NCBI RefSeq assembly: GCF_001957125.1
Contig: NZ_MPHJ01000015.1
Location: 54,923 to 118,922, forward strand
Direction of reading: 5' to 3'
DNA: 64,000 nt
Origin: Shewanella sp. UCD-KL12
Lineage (GTDB): Bacteria; Pseudomonadota; Gammaproteobacteria; Enterobacterales; Shewanellaceae
A program made the translations under genes and the position numbers. Under the pieces are notes generated by a model. It did not search any database and had not been told where the DNA came from. It saw only the letters and a program-made list of their open reading frames with translations. This document shows positions 62,820-64,000 of this stretch, piece after piece. Every line of letters begins with the position of its first letter. The stretch's first letter is position 1.

Positions 62820-63141
62820 AAACATCAGATGTGGTGAATGTAATAAATGCACAGATGCAGTTTATGACCAAGCTCGGAGGCTGAGTAACTTCGTAGAAGG
62901 CACTTAGTAACTTGCAACAAAGGCGCATGTCATAGTCAGCTACGGGGCAGTTTAATGCATCCTGCATAAACTACACTCCCTACATCCATGGAGGTCGCCA
63001 CCCTTCGCGTTCATCCCATACATCAAACTACGTTTGATAAGCGCAAGTGCTTCACCCTACTCCACATGGGTGTTGAACCTCACTACGCTCGGACTCTTCA
63101 CTTCCCCATGTTCGAGTGGTCATCCTTCCAGGCTAAAAACG
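62820..63141. other. Spacer between patatin gene and rRNA operon terminator
   Basis: No gene. It contains a hairpin AGTTTAATGCA (62950-62960) with TGCATAAACT (62964-62973), and TGCAGTTTATGACCAAGC (62855-62872), which resembles the TGACC-containing hairpin in the 23S-5S spacer at 63676-63702. I take it as repeat-derived sequence downstream of the rRNA operon. Confidence 0.35.
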
Positions 63142-63171
63142 AAAAAAGCCCATTGCGTTAGCAATGGGCTT
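63142..63171 (-). terminator. Distal rRNA operon terminator
   Basis: GCCCATTGC (63148-63156) pairs with GCAATGGGC (63161-63169); on the minus strand a T-run follows. It is the last of two terminators and lies beyond the 5S remnant. Confidence 0.8.
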
Positions 63172-63191
63172 ATTCGACTCTCTTTACGAGA

Positions 63192-63246
63192 AATTAGGCG
63201 CCTGGAAATGACCTACTCTCGACGTTCGCGAAGCGAACACATGGGG
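63192..63246 (-). pseudogene. Decayed 5S rRNA 3' end
   Basis: The 29 bp at 63192-63220 are identical to 63484-63512, the 3' end of the intact 5S plus flanking bases. Then an 18-bp insertion with hairpin GTTCGC-GAA-GCGAAC interrupts it, after which ACATGGGG resumes. Resemblance then fades. This fits a formerly tandem 5S gene. Confidence 0.7.
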
Positions 63247-63448
63247 GTGAGATTATGGCGCTATAAATACGCAGTATTTAGCCATCATTGAACGCGAAGA
63301 ATCTATGATTCGTAGCGGGAGGCCCCGCTCAGCGGCGGGACGACGTCGGGAGTAGGCATTGCACGCACGTGCTTAAGTGGATAAGCCACCTGTTATCGTT
63401 TCGGACAGTGCGAGCTAACAGCTGATTACTTTAAAAAGCCCCAAACGC

Positions 63449-63475
63449 AAAAAAGCCACCTTAATAAGGTGGCTT
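63449..63475 (-). terminator. Terminator after 5S rRNA
   Basis: AAGCCACCTT (63453-63462) pairs with AAGGTGGCTT (63466-63475), followed on the minus strand by TTTTTT. About 15 bp after the 5S gene. Confidence 0.85.
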
Positions 63476-63489
63476 CTTTACTTAATTAG

Positions 63490-63607
63490 GCGCCTGGAAA
63501 TGACCTACTCTCACATGGGGAGACCCCACACTACCATCGGCGCTATTGCGTTTCACTTCTGAGTTCGAGATGGGATCAGGTGGGGCCACAATGCTATGGT
63601 TTCCAGA
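63490..63607 (-). rRNA. rrf: 5S ribosomal RNA
   Basis: On the minus strand it reads TCTGGAAACCATAGCATTG, then ACCTGATCCCATCTCGAACTC, AGAAGTGAAACGCAATAGC, GCCGATGGTAGTGTGGGG and ends GGTCATTTCCAGGCGC, matching proteobacterial 5S with its acceptor helix closed by TCTGGAA/TTCCAGG. Intact, about 118 nt. It follows 23S at about 170 bp, the usual distance. Confidence 0.95.
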
Positions 63608-63675
63608 CTAATTGGGTAAAATTTGAAAAGCTAATTAGGTTTTATAATCGGTTTAGTACACGGATGTACTGTATG

Positions 63676-63702
63676 TCATAAATGCAGGAGCATTTTATGA
63701 CC
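63676..63702. other. Hairpin in the 23S-5S spacer
   Basis: GTCATAAATGC pairs with GCATTTTATGAC around AGGA. Probably an rRNA processing hairpin; a similar sequence lies at 62850-62870. Confidence 0.4.
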
Positions 63703-63777
63703 AACTTAAATCAAGTCGTATTCTTTTGTGCTTGTAAAGTAATCATCACTAATCACCACAAACCCATCTGGGTTGTA

Positions 63778-64000
<223 letters not shown>

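Noticed and set aside
63034..63291. 85-codon open frame next to the 5S remnant
   Set aside because: It spans a terminator and decayed 5S sequence; no coding evidence.

Overview
The window is a chromosomal segment from a marine gammaproteobacterium, most likely Shewanella or a close relative. This is inferred from gene order and family content, not from a database search: yejK/yejL/yejM in canonical order, DUF2986, DUF3135, DUF2057 and DUF1414 proteins, YeiP, a short multihaem c-type cytochrome, GGDEF and HD-GYP c-di-GMP proteins, and the 3' end of an rRNA operon. The DNA is moderately AT-rich. There are no transposases, integrases, phage genes or CRISPR arrays.

Layout. 1-10.9 kb: housekeeping and accessory genes (GNAT, VOC, Fe-S flavoreductase, AsmA-like DUF748 protein, glutaredoxin-like protein, lipoprotein, MATE pump, voltage-gated K+ channel, L,D-transpeptidase, yecM). 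10.9-20.6 kb: a tight leftward operon headed by an ECF sigma factor and its ChrR-type zinc anti-sigma factor, then YbgA-like protein, photolyase, NTF2-like protein, SDR, FAD oxidoreductase, DUF1365, cyclopropane-synthase-like methyltransferase, DUF2878, chalcone-isomerase-like protein and DUF3833 lipoprotein. It looks like a singlet-oxygen/photo-oxidative stress module that remodels membrane lipid and repairs DNA. It lies between an intact yecM and a decayed second yecM 3' end (21.6-21.75 kb), which suggests it entered by recombination in yecM. 21.8-25.9 kb: TonB siderophore receptor divergent from a periplasmic phytochelatin-synthase-like protease, then a MAPEG gene broken by a -1 frameshift at a U UUU UUA slippery site. 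26-31.5 kb: M23 peptidase, PTPS-family protein, yejK and yejLM.

31.7-45.3 kb: tRNA-Pro(GGG), a 74-residue triheme cytochrome, ABC-F protein, yeiP, two small proteins, a membrane diguanylate cyclase, alpha/beta hydrolase, nadE, AraC regulator, LysE exporter, and mgtE with a beta-barrel-like partner. 45.3-46.1 kb is a long AT-rich gap. 46.1-50.3 kb: a sigma-54 two-component system divergent from a secreted His/Met/Glu-rich coiled-coil protein with its own -24/-12 promoter, a ZraPSR-like layout with an unrelated effector. 50.5-57 kb: a PhnCDE-type importer with a fused double permease (the binding protein resembles those annotated for selenate), a PhoPQ-like pair and a 2OG-Fe(II) oxygenase. 57.2-62.7 kb: HD-GYP phosphodiesterase, a MITE-like element, DUF3135, corA, DUF2057 and a patatin-like phospholipase. 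63.1-64 kb: end of a leftward rRNA operon (23S 3' end, 5S, a decayed 5S copy and tandem terminators).

The best leads are the ChrR operon with its yecM remnant, the sigma-54 coiled-coil system with 14-bp tandem repeats in its leader, and the MAPEG frameshift. Starts were moved inward where a downstream start codon had a clearly better Shine-Dalgarno sequence.
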